Assembly (NCBI GenBank): GCA_009360345.1
Contig: SPDP01000001.1
Location: 2,294,001-2,358,000, forward strand
Reading direction: 5' to 3'
Origin: Alcaligenaceae bacterium SAGV5
Lineage (GTDB): Bacteria; Pseudomonadota; Gammaproteobacteria; Burkholderiales; Burkholderiaceae_B
DNA: 64,000 nucleotides
Shown one piece after another: positions 1 through 8,135 of this stretch (position 1 is its first letter; every line of letters starts with the position of its first letter). The translations under genes and the position numbers were made by a program. Below the pieces are notes generated by a model. It was not told the DNA's origin, ran no database searches, and was given only the letters and a program-made list of their open reading frames with translations.

Positions 1-174
1 AAGCTCAATGCCGAAGTCGCCGCGGCGCTGAAATCGCCCGACCTGGTGGACCGCATCCATGCGGCCTCGCACGACCCGAAGCCCAATAGCCCGACCGAGA
101 TGAAAGCCATGCTCAAGTCGGAGTTCGACCGCTGGGGCGCGCTGGTGCGCGAAGCCGGCGTCAAGCTCGAGTAG
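1..174 (+). CDS. TctC/Bug-family tripartite tricarboxylate receptor, C-terminal fragment
   Basis: Only the last 57 codons are in the window, with a TAG stop at 172-174; the gene begins upstream. The tail has the usual end of Bug (TctC) periplasmic receptors: a helix with ALKSPDL, then an EMKAMLKSEFDRWGALV segment and a final VREAGVKLE. Bug proteins are secreted receptors of about 320 residues that bind carboxylates or related small solutes, and are very numerous in Bordetella relatives. The next gene starts 4 nt after this stop, so the two are probably co-transcribed. The ligand cannot be told from this fragment. Confidence 0.8.
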   Translation, partial: KLNAEVAAALKSPDLVDRIHAASHDPKPNSPTEMKAMLKSEFDRWGALVREAGVKLE

Positions 175-178
175 CGCC

Positions 179-1156
179 ATGAGCGGGCTCGAACTCCGTT
201 TCGCGGCGGGTCCGTACGACCGCCTGCGGGGGCTGTACGACGGCAGCGTGGCGATCGAAGGCGTGCGCATCGTGCCGCACGTGCGCCAGCGCCCGGTGGA
301 CATCTTCAGCCCCATGATCGAACACGGCGCCTTCGACATCGCCGAGATGTCGCTCACGCACTGCTATGCCCTGACCGCGCAGCGACGCGCGAATTTCGTC
401 ACGCTGCCGGTCTTCCCATCGCGCATGTTCCGCCACGGCTTCATCTTCGTGAACGAGGCGGCCGGCATCCGGTCGCCCGCCGACCTGGCGGGCAGGCGCA
501 TAGGCGTGCAGGGCCACCAGATGACGGCCGCCGTCTGGATACGCGGCCTGCTGCGCGACGGCTACGGCGTCGACCTGGCGGACGCCGAATGGTACGAGGG
601 GGGCGTGAACGAATATGGCGTCGCGGGCGGCGACATCATGGAACTGCGCCCCAGCCGCCCTTTGCGGGGGCAGCGCATCCCGGCCACCACCTGCCTGTCG
701 GACATGCTGGCCGAGGGCGGCATCGACGCGCTCATCGGCGCCTTCATTCCCCGCTCGTACGGCAAGCATCCCGCCGTGCGGCGGCTGTTCCCAGACTACA
801 AGCGCGCGGAGGCCGCCTATTACGCCACGACCGGCGTGTTTCCCATCATGCATGCCCTGGTGCTTCGGCGCGACCGCCACGAAGCGCACCCCTGGCTGGC
901 CCCGGCCCTGGTGCGGGCCTGTGAACAGGCCAAGGACCAGGCCTGGCAGCAATTGCGGTTCAGCGGCGCGCTGGCCGCCACGCTGCCCTGGCTGATGGAC
1001 CACGTCGAAGAGACCCTGGAAGCCTTTGGCGCGGACCCCTGGCCTTATGGGGTGGATCGCAACCGGGCGACCCTGGAAGCCTTCTCCACCATGCTGCACG
1101 CCGATGGCTACCTGGATCGCGCATTGCCGCCGGACGAGATCTTCGCGCGACACTGA
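179..1156 (+). CDS. 4,5-dihydroxyphthalate decarboxylase-like protein (periplasmic-binding-protein fold)
   Basis: A 325-residue protein that looks like the Pht5/4,5-dihydroxyphthalate decarboxylase family, whose fold is related to solute-binding (NMT1-type) proteins. Pointers are the early segment with YDRL and GLYDGSVAIEG, the EHGAFDIAEMS motif near residue 50, LPVFPSRMFRHG near residue 80, and a DLAGRRIGVQ strand near residue 105. There is no signal peptide, so it should be cytoplasmic. It follows the Bug stop by 4 nt and lies upstream of a tetR gene, next to nic and liv genes. It may decarboxylate an aromatic acid; a non-catalytic ligand-binding role is also possible. Family assignment fair, substrate unknown. 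Confidence 0.6.
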   Translation: MSGLELRFAAGPYDRLRGLYDGSVAIEGVRIVPHVRQRPVDIFSPMIEHGAFDIAEMSLTHCYALTAQRRANFVTLPVFPSRMFRHGFIFVNEAAGIRSPADLAGRRIGVQGHQMTAAVWIRGLLRDGYGVDLADAEWYEGGVNEYGVAGGDIMELRPSRPLRGQRIPATTCLSDMLAEGGIDALIGAFIPRSYGKHPAVRRLFPDYKRAEAAYYATTGVFPIMHALVLRRDRHEAHPWLAPALVRACEQAKDQAWQQLRFSGALAATLPWLMDHVEETLEAFGADPWPYGVDRNRATLEAFSTMLHADGYLDRALPPDEIFARH

Positions 1157-1223
1157 CCGCTCGCGGTCCAGCCGCGTCATATAGCCCAGGCCCGTGAAAA
1201 GCCTTAGCATGGAGGCTTCGCAG

Positions 1224-1254
1224 CCAATAATTAATTAAACGCTTATGAAATTGG
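1224..1254. promoter_or_regulatory. AT-rich palindromic operator candidate (site A) at tetR
   Basis: The outer arms CCAAT and ATTGG enclose an AT-rich core with AATTAAAC at 1232-1239. The same outer arms and the same AATTAAAC core occur in site B before nicC (6546-6579), and the core recurs in site C before livK (11409-11430). The element overlaps the tetR start codon, as an autorepression site would. That the TetR protein binds it is inference. Confidence 0.55.
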
Positions 1255-1949
1255 TCAGCGGCCGCCGGGGCACTCCCGCAGCCCAAACCAGGCGCAAGGC
1301 CGGACAGAAAAAAGGCCCCGGTCGTCCCGAGGGCACCAGCGTCGTCCGGGACAATATTCTTGATGCGGCGGAAGAACTTTTCTCCAACCTGGGCTACGCG
1401 GGCACCACCCTGCGGGAGATCGCCGACCAGGCCAAGGTCACGCAGGCGCTGATCAACTATTACTTTGGTTCGAAGTACGGCTTGTACGAGGCCGTGTTCA
1501 TGCGCCGCAGCCAGATCATTTCGCAGCAGCGGATCGAGAACCTGGCACAGTTGCAGGCCAAGCCGGGCCGGCCCAAGGTGAGGGATGTCGTACAGGCCTT
1601 CCTGATGCCGACGCTGGCCTTCCGCTCGACCCCCGAGGGCCGGTCGTTCCTGCGGCTGCAGGCCCGCCTGCACACCGAACCTCCGCAGATTTCCTACAAG
1701 CTGCGCACCGACGCCTACGGCAGCTCCACCCGGCTCTATGTGGAAGCCGTGCGCAAGGCCCTGCCGAACCTGCCCGAGCTGGACGCGTACTGGCGCGTCA
1801 CCCTGATGGTGGGCACGTATCTTTACGCGTTCTCGGATACCCACCGCATGGAAGAAATGGCGCCCGCCGGCCTTTACGATCCCGACGATACCGACAGCCT
1901 GATCGACCAGGTCACCCGCTTCGTCACCGGCGGCATGCAGGCACCCTGA
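1245..1949 (+). CDS. TetR-family transcriptional regulator, probably of nic/liv genes
   Basis: 234 residues. After a basic, probably disordered N-terminus (about 1-30, rich in R, K and G) comes a TetR helix-turn-helix at about 34-80, including ILDAAEELFSNLGYAGTT, LREIADQAKV and LINYYFGSKYGLYEAV. The C-terminal ligand-binding half has no recognisable ligand signature. No Shine-Dalgarno sequence precedes the ATG, and the AT-rich palindrome overlaps it, so the transcript may be leaderless or the start may be further in. It converges on nicF with a 33-nt GC-rich gap. In Pseudomonas putida one of the two nic regulators (NicS) is also a TetR protein; equivalence here is inferred only from position and the shared palindromes. 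Confidence 0.85.
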   Translation: MKLVSGRRGTPAAQTRRKAGQKKGPGRPEGTSVVRDNILDAAEELFSNLGYAGTTLREIADQAKVTQALINYYFGSKYGLYEAVFMRRSQIISQQRIENLAQLQAKPGRPKVRDVVQAFLMPTLAFRSTPEGRSFLRLQARLHTEPPQISYKLRTDAYGSSTRLYVEAVRKALPNLPELDAYWRVTLMVGTYLYAFSDTHRMEEMAPAGLYDPDDTDSLIDQVTRFVTGGMQAP

Positions 1950-1982
1950 CCCTGGCGGGAGCCGGGGCCCCCTCCCTGGCTG

Positions 1983-2612
1983 TCAACCTTCCACGCGCCC
2001 GAGCAGGGACGCGTAATCCATGACCTCGGCGTACTTCTGCGCCATGTCGAACAGGCTGGCATCGTGCGGACCGATGGCGCGGTCGCCCACGCAGTCGGCA
2101 ACGACCGCGGGCCGGAAGCCCCAGCACATGGCGTCGACCACGCTCGCGCGCACGCAGCCGCTGGTCACGCAACCTGCCACCACCAGCGTACGTACACCCC
2201 GCTGCGTCAGCCAGGGAGCGAGACCGGTGGCGAAAAACGCCGATGGCACATTCTTGCGGACGACCAGTTCGCCCGGCCGGGGCGCCAGTTCCGGCACGAT
2301 GGCGCTGGCCGGCGCCGCCTCGGTCAGGTCCAGCATGCCCGGTACCTTGGCGGCAAAGACATTGGCATCGGCGCCGTCATCCGCGTAGACAATGCGCGTG
2401 TGGGCGACGGGCCAGCCGCGGTCGCGCGCCAGCGCGAGCAGCGGACGCGTGGACGCGATCGCCGCGGGGATATTGCCGCCGCCGAAAACTTCCGGATCGG
2501 CGAAGCCATTGACGAAATCGACGATGAGCAGGCCGAACGGCGGTGCCGGCGCCAGTCCCGCGCCGAAGCCCTGGCGCGCGTAGACCGCGGCGTCGTTCCC
2601 CGCCTCCCTCAC
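1983..2612 (-). CDS. nicF: Maleamate amidohydrolase NicF (isochorismatase-like)
   Basis: Cysteine hydrolase of the isochorismatase/N-carbamoylsarcosine amidase family, 209 residues. The expected triad is visible: D32 in LLIVDFVNGF, K120 in LVVRKNVPSAFF and C153 in AGCVTSGCVRAS. NicF converts maleamate to maleate and ammonia in the 6-hydroxynicotinate pathway. The function is assigned because it is the last gene of a complete nicCEDXF run; by sequence alone other amidases of this family are possible. It starts with GTG, and its start overlaps the nicX stop as GTGA, which suggests translational coupling. Cytoplasmic, no signal peptide. Confidence 0.85.
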   Translation of the reverse strand: MREAGNDAAVYARQGFGAGLAPAPPFGLLIVDFVNGFADPEVFGGGNIPAAIASTRPLLALARDRGWPVAHTRIVYADDGADANVFAAKVPGMLDLTEAAPASAIVPELAPRPGELVVRKNVPSAFFATGLAPWLTQRGVRTLVVAGCVTSGCVRASVVDAMCWGFRPAVVADCVGDRAIGPHDASLFDMAQKYAEVMDYASLLGRVEG

Positions 2613-3673
2613 GATGCGGCCCCCGCCCCGGCCAGCCGCTCCTCCAGCAGGCGGCCCTCGATCACCACTTCGCGGCCGTCCAGCGACACCGTGCAGCGGC
2701 GCAGCGGAATGTCCATGTGGCAGGCGGTGCTGCGGGACCCGCCTACTTCGTTGTTGGGCCCGAGCGAGAACAGGAAGTTGCCGGCATAGGCGCGCGCATC
2801 CATGCCTATCGTGGCTTCGCGATCGTACAGTCCCAGCGTGGACCAGCGCGCGCGGGTCTGCGCGCCCCAGCCGATATGCGACATGGCATAGGCTTCCGGA
2901 TCGTTGAAGGACGCCATGTAGTCGCTGAGCAGCTCGGCGTCCATGCCGCCGGTGATGGACGTGACATAGCCGTCCGCCACCTCCATCACGATGGGATCGT
3001 TCACGTACGACTTCGTCGGCAGCAGGATGTCACCCTTGTCCACCACGATGCGGCCGCGCGCGGCCCGCTCGTTCGGCCAGGTCAGCGCGAAACCGCTGGG
3101 CCAATGGTCCCAGCGCCCCGGCTCGTCCACGAAACCATACTCCTTGATTACCGGGAACTCGCCCAGCGGGCACAGCAGGTCGGTGCCCGCCGCCGATGTC
3201 ACCCGCATCTCGCGCGCGTTCTCCAGCAGCGCCCCGCATGCCAGCACGCGCGCGCGGTCGGCTTCGGTGGGCACCATGCGCAGCAGGATCTCGGGCGGCT
3301 CGACCGCCAGCAGGATCTTGCCCCCGCCTTGCAGGATGTCGTGCTGCTCCGGCGAAAAGAGCAGCGTCATCAGGTCGATCACGAGGTCGCTGGCCTTGAG
3401 CGCGGCAATCGCCGCTCGATTGCCGCTCAGCGGCGTGGCCCCCAGGTAGGCCAGGGAATCGCGGCTGAGCGACTTCTCGCCGTTGACCGGCGCGAGGTCG
3501 AGCCGGTTCACGCGCGCCCCCAGCAGCCCGGCCGCGGTCATCGCGCAGCGCAGGGTCTGGGGATGGGTCACGCCCTCGGTGGTCAATACCGTGACCGTGT
3601 CGCCGCGCCTCAGGCGCGACAGCGTCAGGACCTGGGTCCATGCCTGGATCAAATCGGAATCGCTGACAGCCAT
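2609..3673 (-). CDS. nicX: 2,5-dihydroxypyridine 5,6-dioxygenase NicX
   Basis: Non-heme Fe(II) extradiol-type dioxygenase that opens 2,5-dihydroxypyridine to N-formylmaleamate. Length is 354 residues. The residues matching the iron ligands of Pseudomonas NicX appear one position shifted: H266 in AYAMSHIGWG, and H319 and D321 in TACHMDIPL. The fold resembles leucyl aminopeptidase-like M29 proteins rather than classical extradiol dioxygenases. It lies 13 nt after nicD and overlaps nicF by 4 nt. Its enzymatic neighbours NicC (supplying 2,5-dihydroxypyridine) and NicD (using N-formylmaleamate) are in the same operon, which makes the assignment firm. Confidence 0.93.
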   Translation of the reverse strand: MAVSDSDLIQAWTQVLTLSRLRRGDTVTVLTTEGVTHPQTLRCAMTAAGLLGARVNRLDLAPVNGEKSLSRDSLAYLGATPLSGNRAAIAALKASDLVIDLMTLLFSPEQHDILQGGGKILLAVEPPEILLRMVPTEADRARVLACGALLENAREMRVTSAAGTDLLCPLGEFPVIKEYGFVDEPGRWDHWPSGFALTWPNERAARGRIVVDKGDILLPTKSYVNDPIVMEVADGYVTSITGGMDAELLSDYMASFNDPEAYAMSHIGWGAQTRARWSTLGLYDREATIGMDARAYAGNFLFSLGPNNEVGGSRSTACHMDIPLRRCTVSLDGREVVIEGRLLEERLAGAGAAS

Positions 3674-3686
3674 AGCCTGCTCCTCG

Positions 3687-4493
3687 CTAAACGGGGGTTC
3701 CCAGAAAGGTGCCGAAGCCCTGGAAGAAGCCTTCCTCGTCGTCCCAGGGAATCATGTGTCCGGCCTCCGGCACGGTTTGCACTTCCAGCCGGGGCACCAG
3801 GCTCCGGATCTCGTCGATGTCGCCCGCCTCGATGACGCCACCCTTGCCCGCCACCATCAGCAGCGCGGGCACCGCGATCGCGGGCAGGTCGGCATGCATG
3901 TCGTGCGTGCCGAAAGCGTGATAGGCGCACACGATCGCATCCTCGTCGCAGGTATGCAGCCACTCGGCCCGCAGCCGCAGTTGCGCCTCGGTCCACGTGG
4001 GCGAGAAGGGCCTGAGCTTTTCCCACTCCGCGCCCGCGCGCATGAGCCGGATGGAATCCACGTACCAATCGAGCTTGGCGGGATAGGGCCGGCGGCCCGG
4101 CCCCGATACGGGCGGATCCACCATGACGAGGCGCGCGAGCCCTTGCGCATGGTGGGCGGCCACGATGGCGCCGATGCGCGCGCCCATCGAATGCCCGACC
4201 AGGGCATAGTCCGCCAGGCCCAGCGCCTGCGCGAAGGCCCCCACGTCCGCCGCGCAGGCTTCCAGGCTGTAGTCCATGCCCGTCGCCGCTTCGGACAGGC
4301 CGCGTCCCCTGACATCGAGCACGTAGGTATCGAACTGCCGCCCCAGCCGCTCGGCCACGAAGGCCCAGGTCACGGCAGGACTGGTGATGCCCGGCACCAG
4401 CACCAGGGGGCGGCCTTTGCCGCCGAAGCGCAGGTAGTGCTGGCGTATGCCATTGGCGCGGACATGGGCGCCATGGAGAAAAGTGCTGCTCAT
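3687..4493 (-). CDS. nicD: N-formylmaleamate deformylase NicD (alpha/beta hydrolase)
   Basis: 268-residue alpha/beta-hydrolase. The nucleophile elbow is GHSMG with S102; D126 in VMVDPPVSG and H246 in EAGHMIPW complete the triad, each one position later than in P. putida NicD. It removes the formyl group of N-formylmaleamate, giving maleamate and formate. Spacing to nicE is 10 nt and to nicX 13 nt. The formate released here could feed the formate dehydrogenase encoded at 22-27 kb, although nothing in the sequence links the two. Confidence 0.92.
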   Translation of the reverse strand: MSSTFLHGAHVRANGIRQHYLRFGGKGRPLVLVPGITSPAVTWAFVAERLGRQFDTYVLDVRGRGLSEAATGMDYSLEACAADVGAFAQALGLADYALVGHSMGARIGAIVAAHHAQGLARLVMVDPPVSGPGRRPYPAKLDWYVDSIRLMRAGAEWEKLRPFSPTWTEAQLRLRAEWLHTCDEDAIVCAYHAFGTHDMHADLPAIAVPALLMVAGKGGVIEAGDIDEIRSLVPRLEVQTVPEAGHMIPWDDEEGFFQGFGTFLGTPV

Positions 4494-4503
4494 GGATTGC
4501 TCC

Positions 4504-5256
4504 CTAGTAACGGCCCGACAACAGGGCGCCGGCCCCGGGCACGACAGGTTCGAGGTCCAACGCTTTCAGCATGGCGCAGGCAGTGGCGGCCGCGGCGGTC
4601 ACGACCGGTTTGCCGGTCAGTGCCTCGACCTGCGCGATGACCGGCAGCGACGGCATCTGCACGCACGCCGACAGCACGACGGCATCCACGTCCGACGTAT
4701 CCATCGAGGCGACGATGTCCGGCAGCTTGCGGGGATCGTGCCGCCCCACTTCCAGGTTGTCCGGAATTTCCAGCGCGCGCCACTGCGTCACCTGGACGCC
4801 CTCGTTTTCGATGTAGTCGATCACCAGCCGCGTCAGCGGCACCATGTAGGGCGCGACCAGGGCGATGCGCCGGGCGCCGAGGATTTTCAGTGCGTCGACC
4901 AGCGCTCCCGCGCTGGTCACCACCGGAGCGCCGCCGCCGTTCTCGCGGGTGCGCTGGCCGAGCCGCGCCTCGGACTCGCGGTGATAGCCCGTGCCCATCG
5001 CCATGATGGCCACCAGGCAGGCATAGCCCAGCACGTCGACCCGGGCGTCGCTCAGTTCCAGCGCGCAGCGGTCGGACTCGGCGTCCATCGCGGCCAGCTC
5101 GTCCTTCGTGACGTGCTTCATGCGCATACGCGCCGAGTGGAAGGTGAACCGTTCAGGCCGGATCTGCTCGCGCAGCCGCAGCATGGCCGGGATCTCGGTT
5201 TCCATGGTCGTGTTCGAACTCGGCACGATCTGGCCGATGCGGTAGTGGGATGTCAT
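4504..5256 (-). CDS. nicE: Maleate cis-trans isomerase NicE
   Basis: 250-residue member of the Asp/Glu racemase superfamily, converting maleate to fumarate without a cofactor. The two catalytic cysteines expected in the two half-domains are C80 (LGYACLVAIM) and C198 (VLSACVQMPSL). The start at 5256 was chosen because GGAGGA sits about 5 nt upstream; a longer open frame reaches 5361 but would overlap the nicC 3' end and lacks family-like sequence. It completes the route from 6-hydroxynicotinate to a TCA-cycle intermediate. Confidence 0.93.
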   Translation of the reverse strand: MTSHYRIGQIVPSSNTTMETEIPAMLRLREQIRPERFTFHSARMRMKHVTKDELAAMDAESDRCALELSDARVDVLGYACLVAIMAMGTGYHRESEARLGQRTRENGGGAPVVTSAGALVDALKILGARRIALVAPYMVPLTRLVIDYIENEGVQVTQWRALEIPDNLEVGRHDPRKLPDIVASMDTSDVDAVVLSACVQMPSLPVIAQVEALTGKPVVTAAAATACAMLKALDLEPVVPGAGALLSGRY

Positions 5257-5272
5257 GGATGTCCTCCGCCCC

Positions 5273-6499
5273 TTACGCCGCCAGCGCCTGCCGGCCGAAG
5301 CGCTGCGCGCACGTGGTCGCGTCGTAGATATAGACCCAGTTGGCCTGGATGCCCACGGCATTGGGGTTCATCAGCTCGCGCCAGCGGTACAGCAGGTCGC
5401 GCTTGAACTGCGCCCAGGGCGACGGCAGGTGATAGGTCTTGCCGCGCTCGCGGGCCTCCAGCTGCACACGGCTGGTGCGCGGCCGGCGCTCGGCCTCGTA
5501 GGCCTGCAGCGCCGCGCCGATGTCGCGGCCATAGTGCTCCAGCGCCGCGCCCAGCACGTAGCCGTCCTCGATGGCCATGGCCGCCCCCTGCGACAGGAAG
5601 GGCAGCATGGGATGCGCCGCGTCGCCCAGCAGCGTGACACGGCCCTTGGACCAGGCCTGCATGGGATCCCGGTCGAACAGCCCCCACTTGTAGACGTCCT
5701 GGGTCCGGCTGAACAGCTCGATCACGTCGGGATGCCAGCCTTCGTAGGCCTTGGTGAGTTCTTCCCGGCCGCTGCGCACGTTCCAGGACTCCTCCACCCA
5801 GGTGCGCGATTCGTTCACGGCCACGATGTTCACCGCCGCGCCGCCGTTCACATAGTAGGTGACCAGGTGCCCGTGCGGTCCCATCCAGAACGCCGCGTCC
5901 GGGCTGACGAACTTCAGCGGATGACGCTCGACCGGCACCAGGGCCCGCCAGCACATGTGGCCGGTGAACTGCGCCGACTCCGTGCCGAATAGGGCGTCGC
6001 GCACCACCGAGCGCACACCGTCGGCACCCACGATCAGGTCGGCCTCGTATTCGCTGCCGTCGCTCAGGGCCGCCACCGCGGTGTCGCCTTCGGTGCGCAC
6101 GCTGGTGCAATGGGTGCCCAGCGTCGCGCCCTTGCCGTCGGCCAGGTGCTGCGACAGGATGGCGTGCAGGTCGGCGCGATGGACGTGGTAGAACTCCGCG
6201 CCGTAGATCCGCGGGCAGCTTTCCTTCAACGGCGTGCGGAACAGCTCCCGCCCCGAACGCCAGTTGCGGCCGACCATGGCCTGCGGCAGGAAACCCACCC
6301 GCTCCAGGTCGTCGGTCAGCCCCAGCGCCTTGAGCACCTTGACCGCATTGGGCGTGACCTGCACGCCGGCGCCGACCTCGCCAAAGGCCGACGCCCGCTC
6401 GAACACATGATTCTCGATGCCGCGCAGCGTCAGGGCGCGCGACAGCGCCACGCCCCCGATCCCGCCACCCACGATGCCTACGCGCAAAGGACGACTCAT
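5273..6499 (-). CDS. nicC: 6-hydroxynicotinate 3-monooxygenase NicC (FAD)
   Basis: 408-residue class A flavoprotein hydroxylase. The FAD Rossmann motif is at residues 7-22 (VGIVGGGIGGVALSRAL), and the second FAD motif is GDAAHPMLPFLSQGAAMA around residue 290. It decarboxylates and hydroxylates 6-hydroxynicotinate to 2,5-dihydroxypyridine with NADH. AGGAG lies 8 nt before the ATG. It is the first gene of nicCEDXF, preceded by an AT-rich palindrome (6546-6579) in the 107-nt gap after livF. The nicAB genes for the first step, nicotinate to 6-hydroxynicotinate, are not in the window. Confidence 0.93.
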   Translation of the reverse strand: MSRPLRVGIVGGGIGGVALSRALTLRGIENHVFERASAFGEVGAGVQVTPNAVKVLKALGLTDDLERVGFLPQAMVGRNWRSGRELFRTPLKESCPRIYGAEFYHVHRADLHAILSQHLADGKGATLGTHCTSVRTEGDTAVAALSDGSEYEADLIVGADGVRSVVRDALFGTESAQFTGHMCWRALVPVERHPLKFVSPDAAFWMGPHGHLVTYYVNGGAAVNIVAVNESRTWVEESWNVRSGREELTKAYEGWHPDVIELFSRTQDVYKWGLFDRDPMQAWSKGRVTLLGDAAHPMLPFLSQGAAMAIEDGYVLGAALEHYGRDIGAALQAYEAERRPRTSRVQLEARERGKTYHLPSPWAQFKRDLLYRWRELMNPNAVGIQANWVYIYDATTCAQRFGRQALAA

Positions 6500-6545
6500 A
6501 CGGCTTCTCCTTTCCTTCCTGCAGGAACCGACGGCTTGTCGGCTC

Positions 6546-6579
6546 CCAATAAATAATTAAACAGAAAATTAATAATTGG
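6546..6579. promoter_or_regulatory. AT-rich palindromic operator candidate (site B) upstream of nicC
   Basis: Near-perfect inverted repeat: CCAATAAATAATT, an 8-nt spacer, and AATTAATAATTGG. It contains AATTAAAC at 6555-6562, shared with sites A and C. It lies 47 nt upstream of the nicC ATG, inside the gap between livF and nicC, so nicC probably has its own regulated promoter. A short GGTCC/GGACC hairpin (6578-6591) followed on the minus strand by an A/T-rich run could also act as a weak livF terminator. Confidence 0.6.
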
Positions 6580-6606
6580 TCCGGCGGGACCCGGGCCCCA
6601 TCCCGC

Positions 6607-7341
6607 CTAGCCGCCCAGGTAAGCGGTCAACAGTTCCGGATCCTCCAGCAAGCCCGCGGACTCCCGCTCCGCCACGACCCGGCCGGTCTCGAACACGTAG
6701 GCGCGCGAGGCGGCGGTCAGCGCGTTGTGTACGTTCTGCTCGACCAGGAGGACGGTCACGCCCTGCCGGCTGATCTCGCGCACCACGCCGAACACCTCGT
6801 CGGCCATCTTGGGGCTGAGGCCCAGGCTGGGCTCGTCCAGGAGCAGCAGCACCGGCTCGGACATCAGGGCCCGACCAATCGCCAGCATCTGCTGCTCGCC
6901 GCCGCTGAGCGTGCCGGCCAGTTGCTGGTGACGCTCCTTCAGGCGCGGGAAACGTTCGTATACCTTGGCCACGCGTTGCTGCACCGTCGCCGTCGAGCGG
7001 CACAGATAGGCGCCGAGCACGAGGTTTTCATAGACCGTCATGGCCGGCCAGACATGGCGCTCTTCCGGACTCTGGGCGATGCCCAGCCCGACGATGCGGT
7101 CCGGCGCCATGCCGCCGATGTCGCGTCCGTTGAAGCGGATGTTGCCGCGCGTGGGCTTGAGCAGGCCCGAGATGGCGCGCAGCGTCGTGCTCTTGCCCGC
7201 GCCATTGGCGCCGATCAGCGCCACGGTCTCGCCCGGCTGCACGCGCAGGCTCACGCCATGCAGCGCGGCGGTCTTGCCATAACCGACGTGAAGATTGTCC
7301 AGTTCCAGCAGCGGAGCGGATGAAGCCCGAGCGTTGCTCAT
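6607..7341 (-). CDS. livF: Branched-chain amino acid-type ABC transporter ATPase LivF
   Basis: 244 residues. Walker A GANGAGKST near residue 40, signature LSGGEQQ near residue 143 and Walker B LLLLDEPSLGL near residue 163 are intact. LivF is the shorter of the two ATPases of HAAT-family importers and pairs with LivG. Its ATG overlaps the livG stop region by 4 nt. It is the last gene of livKHMGF and lies just upstream of nicC on the same strand, so the importer probably takes up a nicotinate-related substrate or intermediate rather than amino acids; that is inference from position. Confidence 0.9.
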   Translation of the reverse strand: MSNARASSAPLLELDNLHVGYGKTAALHGVSLRVQPGETVALIGANGAGKSTTLRAISGLLKPTRGNIRFNGRDIGGMAPDRIVGLGIAQSPEERHVWPAMTVYENLVLGAYLCRSTATVQQRVAKVYERFPRLKERHQQLAGTLSGGEQQMLAIGRALMSEPVLLLLDEPSLGLSPKMADEVFGVVREISRQGVTVLLVEQNVHNALTAASRAYVFETGRVVAERESAGLLEDPELLTAYLGG

Positions 7342-8135
7342 GCCGCGCGCCCTCCCCCAAGATAAGCCTCGATCACGCGCGGGTCGCGCTGCACGTCCGC
7401 CGGCACGCCCTCGGCCAGTTTCTCGCCGAAGTGCATCACGACCACGCGGTCCGATACGCTCATGACCAGGCCCATGTTGTGCTCGACGATCAGGATGGAC
7501 TGCACCTGCGTGCCGCGCAGCTGTTTCAGGATGCGCCCCAGCTCCATGGCCTCCTGGCTGTTGAGCCCGGCGGCGGGTTCGTCCAGCATCAGGATGTCCG
7601 GCCTGGCCGCCAGCGCCAGGCCGACCTCCAGCAGACGCAGCTCGCCGCAGGACAACAGATAGGCCGGCGCGTTCATGCGTTCGCCCAGCCCCATGACATG
7701 GACGATGCGCTCGGCTTCCTCGCGTGCCGCGTGCTCGGCGGCGCGGACCGAACGGCCCGGAAAGAATGTCCGCCACAGGCTCTGGCGGGCGCTCAGGTAA
7801 TGGCCCGCCAGGACGTTCTCGAACACCGACAGCGACTTCAGGATGTTCGTCTTCTGGAAGCTGCGGACGATACCCTTCCTGGCCATCTGGTAGGGCTTGG
7901 CGCCGGTCAGGTCCTCGCCCTTGACGTGGACCTCGCCCGAGGTCGGCGCATAGAACCCGGTGATCAGGTTGAAGCAGGTCGTCTTGCCCGCGCCATTGGG
8001 CCCGATCAGGCCGACGATCTCGCCTGCCTTGACCTGGAAGCTGATGTCCTTGACCGCCTTGATGCCGCCGAAGGTCTTGCACAGGCCCCGCACGTCCAGC
8101 ATGGGGGCGTGGCCGATTGCATGCACAGTTGTCAT
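7338..8135 (-). CDS. livG: Branched-chain amino acid-type ABC transporter ATPase LivG
   Basis: 265 residues from the ATG at 8135. Walker A is GPNGAGKTT and Walker B is ILMLDEPAAGLN; the signature reads LSCGELR, where LivG proteins usually have LSYGQQR. The start at 8135 was chosen because its ATG overlaps the livM stop as ATGA; an in-frame codon at 8156 would add 7 residues. The overlap exists only because livM reads through a repeat (8192-8272). It should dimerise with LivF on the cytoplasmic side of LivHM. Confidence 0.88.
   Translation of the reverse strand: MTTVHAIGHAPMLDVRGLCKTFGGIKAVKDISFQVKAGEIVGLIGPNGAGKTTCFNLITGFYAPTSGEVHVKGEDLTGAKPYQMARKGIVRSFQKTNILKSLSVFENVLAGHYLSARQSLWRTFFPGRSVRAAEHAAREEAERIVHVMGLGERMNAPAYLLSCGELRLLEVGLALAARPDILMLDEPAAGLNSQEAMELGRILKQLRGTQVQSILIVEHNMGLVMSVSDRVVVMHFGEKLAEGVPADVQRDPRVIEAYLGGGRAA

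Noticed and set aside
161..1210. Long open frame on the minus strand opposite the Pht5-like gene
   Set aside because: It is antisense to a better-supported gene, has no recognisable domain, and its Arg/Gln/His-rich composition is typical of a shadow frame in GC-rich DNA.
4504..5361. Extended nicE start at 5361
   Set aside because: The extra 35 residues are Arg/Ser-rich and overlap nicC; a good ribosome site points to 5256.
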